A program made the position numbers and the translations under genes. The notes under the pieces were generated by a model that worked only from the letters and a program-made list of their open reading frames with translations, did not search any database and had not been told where the DNA came from. This document shows, one piece after another, positions 6,548 to 6,787 of a stretch of DNA of 6,787 nt. Origin of the DNA: an uncultured Chlamydiae bacterium (GTDB lineage Bacteria; Chlamydiota; Chlamydiia; Chlamydiales; SM23-39); contig CAIPFQ010000040.1 in the NCBI GenBank assembly GCA_903864395.1, positions 1 to 6,787 of the forward strand, given 5' to 3'. Each line of letters starts with the position of its first letter. Within the stretch, counting starts at the first letter, position 1.

Positions 6548-6552
6548 AAAAA
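6505..6552. repeat. 23-bp tandem duplication over the sdaA start codon
   Basis: Bases 6505-6529 are identical to 6528-6552, a perfect two-copy tandem repeat with a 23-bp period. On the minus strand each copy reads TTTTTATGGGTTTCACAAGT, then ATATT. The duplication copies the start codon and first codons of sdaA. Complete identity suggests that it is recent or kept by selection. Confidence 0.95.
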
Positions 6553-6591
6553 CTTTGTAAACGACCACCACAATTATGGCACTGTGGCCCA

Positions 6592-6597
6592 ATTATA
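6592..6597 (-). promoter_or_regulatory. Probable -10 box of the sdaA promoter
   Basis: On the minus strand this is a perfect TATAAT, placing transcription start near 6585 and giving a leader of about 60 nt that contains the tandem duplication. No good -35 box lies 16-18 bp upstream; CTGTCT at a 15-bp spacing is the best and matches only half of consensus. An activator or a non-standard upstream element may be needed. CAATTAT occurs twice in the leader region (6571-6577 and 6590-6596 as read on the plus strand), the second copy overlapping this box. Confidence 0.5.
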
Positions 6598-6660
6598 CGC
6601 AAGAAATTTCAAAGACAGTGCTGCTCGACTTTGCAACTTTTTTGGTTTCTAAAATCCTCC

Positions 6661-6688
6661 TTGAACCGAAACCCCAAATGTCTATGAT
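6661..6688 (+). promoter_or_regulatory. Sigma-70-type promoter of the right-edge gene
   Basis: TTGAAC (6661-6666) and TATGAT (6683-6688) are separated by 16 bp, matching consensus at 9 of 12 positions. The predicted transcription start, about 7 nt after the -10 box, falls on the A of the ATG at 6695, so the message could be leaderless. A weaker alternative is TAAAAT at 6650-6655, which lacks a well-spaced -35 but would give a leader of about 33 nt. Confidence 0.55.
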
Positions 6689-6694
6689 GAGGCT

Positions 6695-6787
6695 ATGCGC
6701 CCCCTCCTCCTCTGCCTCTTCGCCTTCTCGTCTCTGCAGGGATTTTCATCCCACCTCAGCTCCCTATATGCAACCCTCGATCCGACC
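6695..6787 (+). CDS. Probable exported protein, 3' end missing
   Basis: The open frame from the ATG at 6695 continues through the right edge with 31 codons visible. It starts MRPLLLCLFAFSSLQGFSS, a short basic residue followed by a hydrophobic core and small residues, which is a convincing signal peptide; HLSSLYATLDPT follows. The Cys at residue 7 lies inside the hydrophobic core and is too early for a lipobox. The only Shine-Dalgarno-like bases (GAGG, 6689-6692) are 2 nt from the ATG, closer than normal. A second frame from 6678 is also open to the edge but encodes a Ser/Pro-rich chain with no recognisable feature. The protein cannot be identified from this fragment. It is divergent from sdaA. 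Confidence 0.6.
   Translation, partial: MRPLLLCLFAFSSLQGFSSHLSSLYATLDPT

Noticed and set aside
6525..6602. A 26-residue N-terminal extension of the serine dehydratase containing a CHNCGG motif that resembles a zinc knuckle.
   Set aside because: The family start is at [10 protein letters not shown], the extension crosses the 23-bp duplication in a shifted frame, and its upstream ATG lies before the predicted transcription start of the TATAAT promoter.

Overview
The window looks like chromosome from a member of the Chlamydiae, most likely an environmental ('chlamydia-like') lineage. This rests on the gene neighbourhood and the feel of the proteins, not on a database search. A metal-type ABC transporter module (ATPase plus ABC-3 permease) lies beside rplU-rpmA-obgE. 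From memory, Chlamydia trachomatis keeps the same gene types adjacent around CT415-CT420. L-serine deaminase and a two-partner-secretion-type outer membrane protein would fit a less reduced relative. Genus is not assignable from the sequence alone.

Layout, left to right. (1) Positions 1-1412, plus strand: the 3' part of an ABC ATPase and its overlapping membrane permease, probably for Mn/Zn/Fe-type divalent metals. (2) Positions 1409-3063, plus strand: a near-consensus sigma-70-type promoter whose -35 box overlaps the permease stop codon, then rplU (L21), rpmA (L27) and obgE, forming a ribosome-assembly operon. (3) Positions 3028-5072, minus strand: a small exported protein of unknown function followed, with an ATGA overlap, by a POTRA/beta-barrel protein of the ShlB/FhaC (TpsB) type. 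The barrel gene converges on obgE and their coding ends overlap by 36 bp. (4) Positions 5130-6524, minus strand: a complete L-serine dehydratase of the single-chain iron-sulphur type. (5) Positions 6525-6694: a 170-bp divergent intergenic region carrying a perfect minus-strand -10 box, a 23-bp tandem duplication and a plus-strand promoter. (6) Position 6695 to the window edge: the first 31 codons of a probable exported protein, with a promoter placed so that its mRNA could be leaderless.

The genes fall into three functional groups: metal uptake, ribosome assembly, and an envelope/metabolism group on the other strand. No mobile element, tRNA, rRNA or CRISPR array is visible, and no gene-free stretch reaches 300 bp. 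The most unusual signals are regulatory. A 23-bp duplication copies the sdaA start codon out of frame. A 9-bp-stem hairpin encloses the ribosome binding site and start of the small exported protein. The other two are the codon-register antisense overlap of obgE with the barrel gene and the possible leaderless start at the right edge.
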